In this document: positions 44,436 through 52,957 of the stretch, piece after piece
Position numbering within the stretch: the first letter of the stretch is position 1
How the letters are laid out: each line of letters opens with the position of its first letter
From: Bacillota bacterium
GTDB lineage: Bacteria; Bacillota; Clostridia; Lachnospirales; Lachnospiraceae
NCBI GenBank assembly: GCA_023434365.1
Contig: JAEYSV010000042.1
Location: forward strand, 1-64,000
Direction of reading: 5' to 3'
DNA length: 64,000 bases
Notes under the pieces: model-generated
Seen by the model: only the letters and a program-made list of their open reading frames with translations
What the model was told of the DNA's origin: nothing
The model's database searches: none
Program-made: the position numbers and the translations under genes

Positions 44436-45275
44436 TCATTGAATATTAGCTCCTTTTAGCAGTTCAACCTCATTTACCAGTCTTTGTAGAATCTCGATTC
44501 CTTTTCTTGTACAATCTACATCAGTTGATATTAAGGAAATAACCTTATCAATCCTTTCCTTGTAATCGTTTGGCTTGATCATAAAACCATCAATCATTTT
44601 AACCGCCTTTTTTTCATTGATACAGTATTCTCTGTTTATAGCAAATAAGACTTGATTAAGGGAAGATATGCTTCGATAACAATGTCCACAAACATAGGAT
44701 ACATCGTCTTTCTCTATATTTTTTTCAGCGAGCATGAATGAGAAACCTGCCTCAAACATAAAAAATTCACCCAACCCTTTTTGCAAAGCTTTCGGATAAC
44801 CTTCTGCTTGCTTTTTTAATTCAAAAAAGTTCTCATCATTTGCATATTGAATTTTGCTGATTGCCAATTCTCCACGGTACATCGCGCTCATATACCCATG
44901 AGGGTGCCCTGTCTGATAATTGGCGGTAACATTTCCTTGCTCCGTATCTTTGATTATTTGATCCACCCGTTTCATATCACGTAAAATCAAATCAACATGA
45001 TACCCATTTATAACTAACCATCCACCGCCATTAACCCAATCTCCCCACGCTCCAGGAGGTACAACAAGGTTGCTTCTATGCTCATCATCTAGTTCTGTAG
45101 CAAGTTGATTAATGGCAACCAGGTCAAATGATTCTAAATTGTAATAAATTCCGATATCGATATCAGAATCCTCTGTATGGGTGCCTCTTGCACGTGAGCC
45201 CCCTAATACAATGCCTTCAATACAAGGCAAAGAGGATAATTTCTCTGTTACTAATTGAATAATATGATCTACCAT
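44436..45275 (-). CDS. Nucleotidyltransferase-domain protein
   Basis: A 279-residue protein of the polymerase-beta-like nucleotidyltransferase fold. The GGSRARG (about 26-32) followed by DSDIDIGIYY gives the metal-binding Asp pair. The rest is helical. Relatives modify aminoglycosides or proteins, or act as toxin-antitoxin partners (MNT type), but this one is longer and stands without a HEPN gene. ATG at 45275 follows AAGGAG. It lies directly after the Arr-type gene with a 35-bp gap, so both may be cotranscribed. Confidence 0.8.
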   Translation of the reverse strand: MVDHIIQLVTEKLSSLPCIEGIVLGGSRARGTHTEDSDIDIGIYYNLESFDLVAINQLATELDDEHRSNLVVPPGAWGDWVNGGGWLVINGYHVDLILRDMKRVDQIIKDTEQGNVTANYQTGHPHGYMSAMYRGELAISKIQYANDENFFELKKQAEGYPKALQKGLGEFFMFEAGFSFMLAEKNIEKDDVSYVCGHCYRSISSLNQVLFAINREYCINEKKAVKMIDGFMIKPNDYKERIDKVISLISTDVDCTRKGIEILQRLVNEVELLKGANIQ

Positions 45276-45310
45276 AAGAACACTCCTTTTATCGCTTGGC
45301 TTATCAGAAA

Positions 45311-45766
45311 TCATTCATTAATTGCCTCGATACCAAGTTGTTTAAGCTTATCAAGATTATCCCTCATATTCTGTAGAACTTCCGTAGAGTGTCCCTCCCA
45401 TTCTAAGACTTCACCCACAACTCGCAGTGGATACTTAGTGCGGTAGGACCTCGTTGGGTTTCCCGGGAACTTTTTATCCGTCAGATTGGGGTCATCCTCG
45501 AATAAACCAGTAGGTTCTACAATATAAATCCGACCAGGTTTGTCGCCCGTCGCAAGTTCAGCTCCCCAGATAGCAGCGTCAATCGTCGCGGTAAGATAGA
45601 CGTAATTTGCCTTCTTTCCCTCGCCATAGTTTGAACGATATCCAACTTCCAATAAATCTCCAGTCTTTAAGTCAGCTTTTGTACCGTGGTAGAAAGGTCC
45701 TAGGTCCAAGGTTTTACTGTTTGATTCATTTTTATTAGTTCCAATTAAGTCTTCTTTTTCTTCCAT
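45311..45766 (-). CDS. arr: Rifampin ADP-ribosyltransferase (Arr family)
   Basis: A 151-residue protein matching Arr, which transfers ADP-ribose from NAD to rifamycins and inactivates them. The core reads FYHGTKADLKTGDLLEVGY, GKKANYVYLTATIDAAIWGA, GRIYIVEPTG and NPTRSYRTKYPLRVVGEV, with the His-Tyr-Asp-type NAD-binding residues in these blocks. About 16 extra residues precede the core. ATG at 45766 follows GAGGAGA. It lies upstream of the nucleotidyltransferase gene on the same strand. Resistance is expected from the family but not shown here. Confidence 0.88.
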   Translation of the reverse strand: MEEKEDLIGTNKNESNSKTLDLGPFYHGTKADLKTGDLLEVGYRSNYGEGKKANYVYLTATIDAAIWGAELATGDKPGRIYIVEPTGLFEDDPNLTDKKFPGNPTRSYRTKYPLRVVGEVLEWEGHSTEVLQNMRDNLDKLKQLGIEAINE

Positions 45767-45827
45767 ACAATGTTCTCCTCTCAAAATCCAATTCGTTGCC
45801 GTCTACTTGTAATAGACATAGAAAATT

Positions 45828-46769
45828 CTAATCCTTATTGTACATTTTCGTACTTCTATCCAATATATCTTTTGCTACCAATCTCATTTCCTCAGGATAT
45901 AATACCTGTCCATAACACAAAAGTGCTCTTATGTCTTCTTTGGCAACATTCTTGCTATGTAAATTAATCCTTGCAATAACGAAATCGTCAACCTTTTTTA
46001 TACCAATGATATCATAATTATGAAATACTGATTCATATGACTCTTGAACCTTAATCTCGACCGGATAATACTCACTTTCGTTTTTACTCTCTTTAAAAGC
46101 TTTAATAGAAAGAGTCCAATAACTCTGAAGAACAAAGTCATCTGGAATGGTAAAAGATTCTTGGAGCATAGATATGCACTTAATTCTTGAACAGTGAAAA
46201 GTCCTTATTTCCTGCCTGGTATCGCAAAAAGCTACCAAATACCATGCAGCATATTTGAGGACCAGACCATACGGAGCAATGACTCGATCAGACTTTGTTT
46301 TATCACTTTGAGTATATTGAATATGAAGCTTCTGTTGTAAGAACAACGCCTTCATGATGGGCTGTAAGTCAATCTCTGTAGATGCTTCTTCCCACCAGCT
46401 TTTTTTATCAATTAATATTTTCTGTTTACTCTCATCACTTAATCTATCCTTACTCAGGTATTTGAAGTTCATTCCGCTTTCTAATGCATTAATAAGCCGT
46501 TCTTGCTCCGGCATAGCATACAAATGAGTGACTAAGGTCTTAAAGGTAACGTCAGTTTGATCAAGATTCAATTGATAGCCATCAACAAAAGCAATCCCGC
46601 CATATTGACCGGTTGTCGTGATGATAGGATACCCAGCTTCACATAAAACATCAATATCTCTATAGATTGTACGAATAGATACTTCAAGAGCATTTGCCAT
46701 ATCATGGGCTTTTACTTTACCCTCTTGATCTAGTTTCATCAAAATGCGAATTAATCGATGCACTCTCAT
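45828..46769 (-). CDS. WYL-domain transcriptional regulator (YafY/DeoR type)
   Basis: A 313-residue regulator: N-terminal HTH-11 domain (HDMANALEVSIRTIYRDIDVLCEAGYPI, about 21-48), then a WYL domain (about 135-220, VIAPYGLVLKYAAWYLVAFC) and a WCX-like C-terminus. Such proteins bind small ligands or nucleic acid fragments. AAGGAG precedes the start. It is divergent from the Gfo/Idh/MocA gene, and a 9+9-bp dyad between them is the likely operator. Confidence 0.88.
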   Translation of the reverse strand: MRVHRLIRILMKLDQEGKVKAHDMANALEVSIRTIYRDIDVLCEAGYPIITTTGQYGGIAFVDGYQLNLDQTDVTFKTLVTHLYAMPEQERLINALESGMNFKYLSKDRLSDESKQKILIDKKSWWEEASTEIDLQPIMKALFLQQKLHIQYTQSDKTKSDRVIAPYGLVLKYAAWYLVAFCDTRQEIRTFHCSRIKCISMLQESFTIPDDFVLQSYWTLSIKAFKESKNESEYYPVEIKVQESYESVFHNYDIIGIKKVDDFVIARINLHSKNVAKEDIRALLCYGQVLYPEEMRLVAKDILDRSTKMYNKD

Positions 46770-46783
46770 AAACTTTTCTCCTT

Positions 46784-46805
46784 TTATGACATACTGATGT
46801 CATAA
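46784..46805. promoter_or_regulatory. Palindromic operator between the WYL and Gfo/Idh/MocA genes
   Basis: TTATGACAT (46784-46792) and ATGTCATAA (46797-46805) form a perfect dyad with a 4-bp centre. It lies 15 bp upstream of the WYL start and overlaps the promoter region of the divergent gene (possible -10 TACAAT at 46815-46820). Probably bound by the WYL regulator. Confidence 0.65.
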
Positions 46806-46849
46806 ATATTCTAGTACAATAAATGTATCAAATAAAAGGAGAGATTACA

Positions 46850-47785
46850 ATGCATATCGGTATATTGGGAACTGGATTTGGAAAATATCATGGAGAACTT
46901 TACAAAAAAATTGACCCCTCAATTCAATTAACCTTTTGGGGTCGGAATGAAGAGAAATTAAGAAGGATTCAAGCGGAATTGAAATGTAATTATACTACAG
47001 ATATTAATACATTTTTAGATGATAAAACCTATGATTTTATTGATATTTGTTTACCTTCACAAATACATACAGAATATGCTTTAAAGGCCTTGAAGAAAAA
47101 CCACTCCATATTCATAGAAACCCCTGCAGTAACCTCGATCGAAGATGGTAGAACGATTATGGAAGTTGCAAAGAAAACCGAGAAGAAAGTCTTAGTAGAC
47201 ATGTTTCTACTGTATGACCCATATTATCGTATGATTCATGACTTAAGTCAAAGCAAACAATACGGTACGCTTAAACACCTTACAATCTACCGAAGAACAC
47301 CTCCGATATGGGGCAAACTCGGAAGTGATAGCATCGCTACGGCATTAATGATTCATGATTTAGACTTTGCGACATGGCTTGGCAATGATCTGAATCTATT
47401 TTCCTTTAATGTTACCACAAATTCCGATAATTCAGGGGCAGTGATTGATTGTCTTTTATCAAATAACTCTCTCACTGTTCATGTTCAAGGAAACTCTATG
47501 CTTTCTATGGGAGCACCGTTTACGGTTGGATATGAGGCCACCTTCGATAATGCAACTATCAGTTACTCGGAAAAGTCGTTTGAAGATGCTGTTGAGACCG
47601 AATGTTATCTTTATTCTAATGGAAAAAAAGAAAAAGTTATCTTTGAACCCGAAGAGCACTGCTTAGATTTACTCAGAGGAGTCATCAGGGATTTTAATAA
47701 TCAAGGAAGTAGCGATTTGGCATTAGAAAACGCCCTACATGGTCTGGCGATTGCTTTTAAGTTGACAGATTCATCTGTGGTTTAG
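46850..47785 (+). CDS. Gfo/Idh/MocA-family oxidoreductase
   Basis: A 311-residue dehydrogenase. The Rossmann start IGILGTGFGKYHGELY and the TFWGRNEEKL strand bind NAD(P); FIETPAVTS stands where this family has EKP, with Lys replaced by Thr-Pro. The C-terminal beta-sheet domain is complete. Members oxidise sugars, inositols or related compounds. The altered EKP motif may weaken cofactor handling. AAAAGGAG precedes the ATG. Divergent from a WYL regulator. Confidence 0.86.
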   Translation: MHIGILGTGFGKYHGELYKKIDPSIQLTFWGRNEEKLRRIQAELKCNYTTDINTFLDDKTYDFIDICLPSQIHTEYALKALKKNHSIFIETPAVTSIEDGRTIMEVAKKTEKKVLVDMFLLYDPYYRMIHDLSQSKQYGTLKHLTIYRRTPPIWGKLGSDSIATALMIHDLDFATWLGNDLNLFSFNVTTNSDNSGAVIDCLLSNNSLTVHVQGNSMLSMGAPFTVGYEATFDNATISYSEKSFEDAVETECYLYSNGKKEKVIFEPEEHCLDLLRGVIRDFNNQGSSDLALENALHGLAIAFKLTDSSVV

Positions 47786-47790
47786 ATTCC

Positions 47791-48147
47791 TTAATATTCG
47801 TTATCTACAAAATGAGCACCACATATATTGCAACGCGTGTCATCTTTCTTAATCTCTCTATTTCCACAAACTTGACACTCATATTTGTGTTCACTGATTA
47901 CCAATTTTTTTATCCGTTGACTATGATAATATGCATTCAGTTTCTTATCTTGGTGTAGTTCAATTATAAGTAAAACACTAAATCCCACAAGAATAATAAC
48001 TCCAATGGTGAAAGAAATATACGATATTATATGAAGCATACTAAAATCAAAAGGAATTATCATTATACCTATAGGCAATACAATCGCCAAGACTATTCCA
48101 AGTAATATAACTTTGCCACCATACCAAATTGAATTTATTTTTTTCAT
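47791..48147 (-). CDS. Membrane protein with C-terminal zinc ribbon
   Basis: A 118-residue protein with two hydrophobic helices (about 10-33 and 38-62), a charged linker and a C-terminal zinc ribbon made of CQVCG and CNICG. ATG at 48147 is preferred because AAGGAG precedes it. It ends 5 bp from the convergent oxidoreductase gene's stop. No specific family recognised; the ribbon may bind another protein or metal. Confidence 0.65.
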   Translation of the reverse strand: MKKINSIWYGGKVILLGIVLAIVLPIGIMIIPFDFSMLHIISYISFTIGVIILVGFSVLLIIELHQDKKLNAYYHSQRIKKLVISEHKYECQVCGNREIKKDDTRCNICGAHFVDNEY

Positions 48148-48272
48148 ATTTCTCCTTGTCACATTAAATGTGCTCTATGAATCTATTGACATAAATAGTA
48201 CTATATAAAACACAGAAGGTTACACGGCTGATAAAATGAGCATCCCTGTCGAGACAATAAAAGGATCTGTTA

Positions 48273-48306
48273 CCCACGATATGTTCTCGTAAACCCATAT
48301 CGTGGG
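48273..48306. repeat. 11-bp inverted repeat downstream of an aldo/keto reductase
   Basis: CCCACGATATG (48273-48283) and CATATCGTGGG (48296-48306) form a perfect stem with a 12-nt loop. No T run follows on either strand. It may end the aldo/keto reductase message imperfectly or act as an operator for the downstream zinc-ribbon gene. Confidence 0.55.
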
Positions 48307-48375
48307 CATTAGTTCAGTTCATAGATTGACCATGTAATACCAAATTTTATAATGATTTTTTATTGGAGGATCGAT

Positions 48376-49350
48376 TTATCCTTTTATAATATCATTTACT
48401 TCTTCCATCTGCTTTTTTGTTAATGGTCCAAAATCCAGCGCTCTGATATTGGATTCAACCTGCTTAACATTCTTAAATCCAGGAATGGGCACCATGAATG
48501 GGCTTCTTGCCCAATTCCACGCCAACGCTCCCTGCGACATGGTACGCCCGCCAGAAGTGATAATCTCTCTAATAGCCTCCAGTTTCTTAAGTAATTGACT
48601 GTTTGGAACTCCTTGATTAAAATATACCATCCAGTCTAATGATCCAGAGCGAATGTCGTCTTTTGGTAACTTGCTGTTTAGGTTATACTTACCCGACAGC
48701 AATCCCATAGCCAACGGCTGTCTGTTTAATCCCATGACTTCATGTTCATCAATAAGTTTAATCATTTCTTCATTATTCGCAAATATATTTAGGTCAAATT
48801 GTATTGCACTGCATGCGGGATACTGTAAAATTGCATCTGCTTTATTGGGAGCATCCGTACTCCAGCCATAACTGCGGATATCGCCTCTTTCTCTTAGAAT
48901 CTCAAGTGTCTCTACTACATCATCAATTTGCTCTAACGTTACAGACTGCAAATGAAGTTGATAAATATCAATGTAATCCGTACGAAGTCTTCTTAGCGAA
49001 TCATGACATTCTGCTATAATCGATTCTCTCTCTATACTTTCTCCCCGTCCTTCTTTTTTCACATCATCACAAGGACATCCAAACTTGGTAGCGATCAGAA
49101 CTTTATCTCTCACATCATGTAACGCTTCCCCAAGTACTTTCTCGCTATGTCCATAACCATACGTGGCTGCTGTATCGAATAATGTGATTCCACTCTCATA
49201 TGCATATCTCAGAGCTTTGATTGAATCCTGATCGTCTACTTTTGACCAACCAAGGGGAAGACCTTCTGGTCCCCAAGTACCGCCGATAGCCCAGCATCCC
49301 ATTCCTAATGGTTTTATTGTTTGATTCAGTTGCTTAATATTAAGTTCCAT
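48376..49350 (-). CDS. Aldo/keto reductase
   Basis: A 324-residue TIM-barrel oxidoreductase with GMGCWAIGG, LFDTAATYGYGHSE (catalytic Asp and Tyr), LIATKFG (Lys) and IYQLHLQ (His) motifs, and a late RSPFMVPIPGFKNVKQVE cofactor block. It reduces aldehydes or ketones with NADPH; substrate unknown. AGGAGG lies upstream of the ATG. Single gene, close in the map to the MocR gene. Confidence 0.9.
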   Translation of the reverse strand: MELNIKQLNQTIKPLGMGCWAIGGTWGPEGLPLGWSKVDDQDSIKALRYAYESGITLFDTAATYGYGHSEKVLGEALHDVRDKVLIATKFGCPCDDVKKEGRGESIERESIIAECHDSLRRLRTDYIDIYQLHLQSVTLEQIDDVVETLEILRERGDIRSYGWSTDAPNKADAILQYPACSAIQFDLNIFANNEEMIKLIDEHEVMGLNRQPLAMGLLSGKYNLNSKLPKDDIRSGSLDWMVYFNQGVPNSQLLKKLEAIREIITSGGRTMSQGALAWNWARSPFMVPIPGFKNVKQVESNIRALDFGPLTKKQMEEVNDIIKG

Positions 49351-49491
49351 AGTCTCACTTACCTCCTGATTTTTACTTCTTATTTTAGCTACTATATATC
49401 ATAAAATCATAATAGCTACGAATGCAGGTATGTTCAAGGTCCACTTCTTTATGTATTTCATAGAACCAATTTATTCATGTGATTGTATTTA

Positions 49492-50880
49492 TTACGGTTC
49501 TAAGGCGATTTTTAATCTTTTCACTCCTTCTTCTATCTCACTAAAACTTAATTCTCCATATCCCAAAACAAGTTCATTTTGGTGATTTCCTTTCACTATC
49601 GAATAATTCTCTACAAAATCAACAATGACGCCGCCCTCTTCTAGCGACTGCGTATCCTGATCTGTAAAATCTCTACGATATTTAAAGAGTAGATGCAAAC
49701 CAGCATATTCTCCGGATACCTCCGCATGAGTTTCAAAAGCCTCCTCGATACATTTCATCAGATGCAACCGCTTCTTTTCATAGACTTTTTTTATTTTGTA
49801 TATATGTTTATCCAAATACTTATATTCAAGAAATTCAGCTAATGCCAGCTGTAAGGTTGGGTTGACCCACAGATTCGAAATCTCCATTTGTTTCATCATC
49901 ATATCACACAAATGATGTGGAACAATCATATAACCGATTCGCAGAGAGGGAGAGAATATTTTGCTAAAACTTCCACAATAAATAACCCGTTCCGGGTCCA
50001 GATTACGAAGTGGCTGCAATGGTTCACCCCTATACCTGAATTCACAATCATAATCATCTTCAATCACATAAGCATTCTTCTGATTGGCATACTGTAATAA
50101 GGCAATACGGCGTGCTACCGGAAGGATTCCACCAATCGGAAACTGATGAGAGGGAACCACATAGATTAAGTCCGTCTTTGGAATCATTTTTAAACCTTCT
50201 ATCTCCATACCCTGTGCATCAACCGAAACAGGAAGTAATTCATAATTATAATTGGAAAAGTTATGACTTACAAAATGAATGCACGGATCTTCTATCGCAA
50301 TTTTGTTATACATCTTTTTAAAGGTTTTTGCTACGAGCTCTACTCCACCAGAGGTTCCGGGTGTAATAATAATCTGATGATAATCGCATACAATTCCTTT
50401 TACCCTATACACATAATCACAAATAGCTCTCTGTAATTTTTCTTGCCCGACAAAGTTGCTATAAGAGTTCACTTCGAGCTCCTCTTCCATGCACGCTTGC
50501 TTTAATAGCTTTGACCAAATGGTTTTGGGAAATAATTTGGCATCCGGATTACCAGCATTGAAAGAAATAATGTTATCCTTCTTATGTACTTTACTTATCT
50601 TGTAAGAAATGCTATCCTTTTGTAATTGAGAGTATCTTCCAATATCTACGACATAAGTTCCTGATCCCTCCATACTCATCAGATAACCTTCTGCAATTAA
50701 TTGCTCATAAACTTGTATCACGGTATTACGTGATACACCCATTTCATTCGCCATACTTCTAGAAGATGGTAGCCTTTCCCCGGCAATCAGGTTGCCATTT
50801 AAGATTGCATTCCTTATTTGATTTTGTAACTGCTTTGCAATAGATAATGCCATTGTCCTGTTAATCTCAAACCCATACAT
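49492..50880 (-). CDS. MocR/PdxR-type GntR-aminotransferase regulator
   Basis: A 462-residue fusion of an N-terminal GntR winged helix (about 10-72, GERLPSSRSMANEMGVSRNT) and a class I aminotransferase-like domain (about 105-460) with the PLP-lysine motif GSFSKIFSPSLRIGY and a DDYDCEFRYRG block. Such proteins regulate PLP, GABA or other amine metabolism. GGAGGTGAT gives a near-perfect ribosome binding site. It is divergent from an aldo/keto reductase, so it may control it. Confidence 0.9.
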   Translation of the reverse strand: MYGFEINRTMALSIAKQLQNQIRNAILNGNLIAGERLPSSRSMANEMGVSRNTVIQVYEQLIAEGYLMSMEGSGTYVVDIGRYSQLQKDSISYKISKVHKKDNIISFNAGNPDAKLFPKTIWSKLLKQACMEEELEVNSYSNFVGQEKLQRAICDYVYRVKGIVCDYHQIIITPGTSGGVELVAKTFKKMYNKIAIEDPCIHFVSHNFSNYNYELLPVSVDAQGMEIEGLKMIPKTDLIYVVPSHQFPIGGILPVARRIALLQYANQKNAYVIEDDYDCEFRYRGEPLQPLRNLDPERVIYCGSFSKIFSPSLRIGYMIVPHHLCDMMMKQMEISNLWVNPTLQLALAEFLEYKYLDKHIYKIKKVYEKKRLHLMKCIEEAFETHAEVSGEYAGLHLLFKYRRDFTDQDTQSLEEGGVIVDFVENYSIVKGNHQNELVLGYGELSFSEIEEGVKRLKIALEP

Positions 50881-50919
50881 CGTATCACCTCCGCAATTGG
50901 TACCTTTAATATCTTAGTC

Positions 50920-50943
50920 AAATGGCTCTTTTAATTACCATTT
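50920..50943. promoter_or_regulatory. Inverted repeat in the MocR/aldo-keto reductase promoter region
   Basis: AAATGG (50920-50925) and CCATTT (50938-50943) face each other across 12 bp in the divergent intergenic region. MocR proteins often bind paired short half-sites. The size is modest, so chance cannot be excluded. Confidence 0.4.
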
Positions 50944-51021
50944 TTTATTATATAATAATATCCATCATTATACAAATAATGAAATAAAACAACAATACAA
51001 GGGTATTAGATAGGAGGAAAT

Positions 51022-52032
51022 GTGAAATATGTTAATTTGGGTAACACCAATGAAAAGGTAAGCGAAGTGTGCCTCGGAGCAATGATGTTAGGAACCGCAA
51101 TGGATAAGAAATCTTCTTTTCAGGCTCTTGATCACTTTTACGAAAAATTAGGTGGTAATTTTATTGATACCGCCAATTGTTATACCTGGTGGATTGGAAA
51201 CGGAGAATTTATCGGTGGCGAAAGTGAGACTATACTGGGAGAATGGATGAAGGAACGAAAGAACCGAGATCAACTGTTTATTGCTACAAAAGTAGGTGCA
51301 CGCATAAGCGATCCGAATCGTATCAGATTATCCAATGGCGTAGTAGAATGGGATCAGATAACTAGTGAATATGAGGGGTTAAAAAAGGAAGTCATTCTTC
51401 GTGAAGTTGAAAACAGCTTACGTAGATTAAAAACAGACTTTATAGATTTATATTATACACACGTCTATGACAACAACACACCTATTGATGAAACTATGGA
51501 TGCTCTGAACACTCTGATAAAAGATGGGAAGGTTAGGTATCTTGGCGCAAGCAATCTATCTACAAACCAACTCCGCAATGCCAATCATGTATGTGAAGAT
51601 CATAATCTGCAGAAATACAGTGTATTGCAATCTGAATATTCCTATATACATCCTAAGGAAAGAACCACAGCTGACACGGCAGGACACGCCGGAAAAGAAG
51701 TATTTGAATATGTATCTACCGAAGGTATGGCTTTTTGTGCCTACTCACCACTATTAAAAGGAATTTACACCAATACCGATAAAAGAAATCAATACAATAA
51801 TTGGTCACATTTTGATTCTGAAGAATTCTGTAAGAAATTAGATTTAGTTGAAAAAATATCAAAAAAACTCAATATAACAGGCAATCAGTTGGTTCTTGCT
51901 TGGATGCTGCGTAAGAATCCACGAATTATACCAATCCTCGGATTTAGTAAAATCGAACAGTACCTTGAAAATGTTCATGCATGTAACATAACTATTCCGG
52001 ATGAGTATCTAGCTTTGATGGATGCAGAATAA
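51022..52032 (+). CDS. Aldo/keto reductase (YajO/Tas-like)
   Basis: A 336-residue aldo/keto reductase with VCLGAMMLG, FIDTANCYTWWIGN (Asp and Tyr), FIATKVG (Lys), DLYYTHVYD (His) and a late NPRIIPILGFSKIEQ block. An extended loop after the catalytic Tyr (GNGEFIGGESET) fits the aryl-alcohol dehydrogenase-like group. The start is a GTG with GGAGG four bases before it. Divergent from the MocR-type regulator, and close to the DinB-like gene downstream. Confidence 0.88.
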   Translation: MKYVNLGNTNEKVSEVCLGAMMLGTAMDKKSSFQALDHFYEKLGGNFIDTANCYTWWIGNGEFIGGESETILGEWMKERKNRDQLFIATKVGARISDPNRIRLSNGVVEWDQITSEYEGLKKEVILREVENSLRRLKTDFIDLYYTHVYDNNTPIDETMDALNTLIKDGKVRYLGASNLSTNQLRNANHVCEDHNLQKYSVLQSEYSYIHPKERTTADTAGHAGKEVFEYVSTEGMAFCAYSPLLKGIYTNTDKRNQYNNWSHFDSEEFCKKLDLVEKISKKLNITGNQLVLAWMLRKNPRIIPILGFSKIEQYLENVHACNITIPDEYLALMDAE

Positions 52033-52083
52033 TGTAGATTCAAAAGACATTGATATAATTAATAATAATGAGAACGAGGGGAG

Positions 52084-52584
52084 TTGTTAGTTATAAACGA
52101 ATTTATAAAAAATAATCAAGAACTAATTAAACTGATTGAAGAATGGGAGCCAAAATTATCGCAGCTTCCAGAAGAACTACTAGCAACAAGAAGAAACAGC
52201 CAAAACAGAACAATCAAGCAGATTGTTGGACATATGATTGATTCGGCTTCAAACAATACCCATAGGATAATCCATCTGCAATATCAAGCCAGTCCTTTGA
52301 TATTTCCTGACTACGCAAACCTTGGTAATAATGATAGATGGATTGCAATACAGAACTATCAAGATGAAGATTGGTATAACCTGGTCCAGTTATGGAAATA
52401 TTCCAATACTCATATAGTCCATGTTATAAACAACGTATCTATGGATAAATTGGATAATGTATGGATAAGTGCACTAAACGACACTATCTCGCTTAATGAA
52501 ATGATAAATGATTATTTACGTCATATAAGGCTGCATTTGAGTGAAGTTGATGATCTGATTAATAACAAAGCCAACATCTTTTGA
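52084..52584 (+). CDS. DinB-like protein
   Basis: A 166-residue four-helix protein of the DinB/YfiT type. The metal-binding His residues are probably those of VGHMIDS and DYLRHIRLHLSEV. Members include bacillithiol-dependent and other thiol transferases, but the role here is unknown. The start is uncertain: a TTG at 52084 lies right after GAGGGGAG with almost no spacer, and no ATG is available before residue 50 or so. Its last codons form one arm of the terminator. Confidence 0.72.
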   Translation: MLVINEFIKNNQELIKLIEEWEPKLSQLPEELLATRRNSQNRTIKQIVGHMIDSASNNTHRIIHLQYQASPLIFPDYANLGNNDRWIAIQNYQDEDWYNLVQLWKYSNTHIVHVINNVSMDKLDNVWISALNDTISLNEMINDYLRHIRLHLSEVDDLINNKANIF

Positions 52585-52600
52585 TGTTGGCTTTGTTAAA
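52564..52600 (+). terminator. Terminator overlapping the DinB-like stop codon
   Basis: A perfect 15-bp stem, AACAAAGCCAACATC (52564-52578) with its complement (52583-52597), loop TTTT. The TGA stop is inside the stem. No long T run follows. A second weaker hairpin (AACCACCC with GGGGGGTT, about 52619-52645) follows before the convergent gene. Confidence 0.65.
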
Positions 52601-52667
52601 GTGATTTATGGCCTCAGAGTAAACCACCCGTTTGATGGGGGGTTATAATTTTATAGAATATTCCTAA

Positions 52668-52883
52668 CTATAATATAGAATCAATAATTAAAAAAATTAT
52701 AAACGAGAAGAATACAATAGACAAAACCGCACCCGCGATTTTCGTTTCTTTTATATACCAGTCAGAAGGTTCGCCCCCGTAGCTCTTCCAACTCTCTGTT
52801 ATTTTCCAAAAGAGTTCAGGGTTTAAAAACATTAATAAAAACACAGCAAGCAATAAGATAGATGCAAAGATAGCAATAATCAT
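52668..52883 (-). CDS. Small membrane protein (DUF6199-like)
   Basis: A 71-residue protein with two hydrophobic helices (1-20 and about 48-70) and a loop NPELFWKITESWKSYGGEPSDWYIK between them. The aromatic, Trp-rich loop and length resemble DUF6199 proteins; this assignment is tentative. GGAGG precedes the ATG by about ten bases. Function unknown. Confidence 0.6.
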   Translation of the reverse strand: MIIAIFASILLLAVFLLMFLNPELFWKITESWKSYGGEPSDWYIKETKIAGAVLSIVFFSFIIFLIIDSIL

Positions 52884-52957
52884 AATTTTATTTCCTCCAT
52901 TCTATATTGTAATAGAAACACTGACACTTTTACAACCTGTCTATCTTGCCAGCCTTC

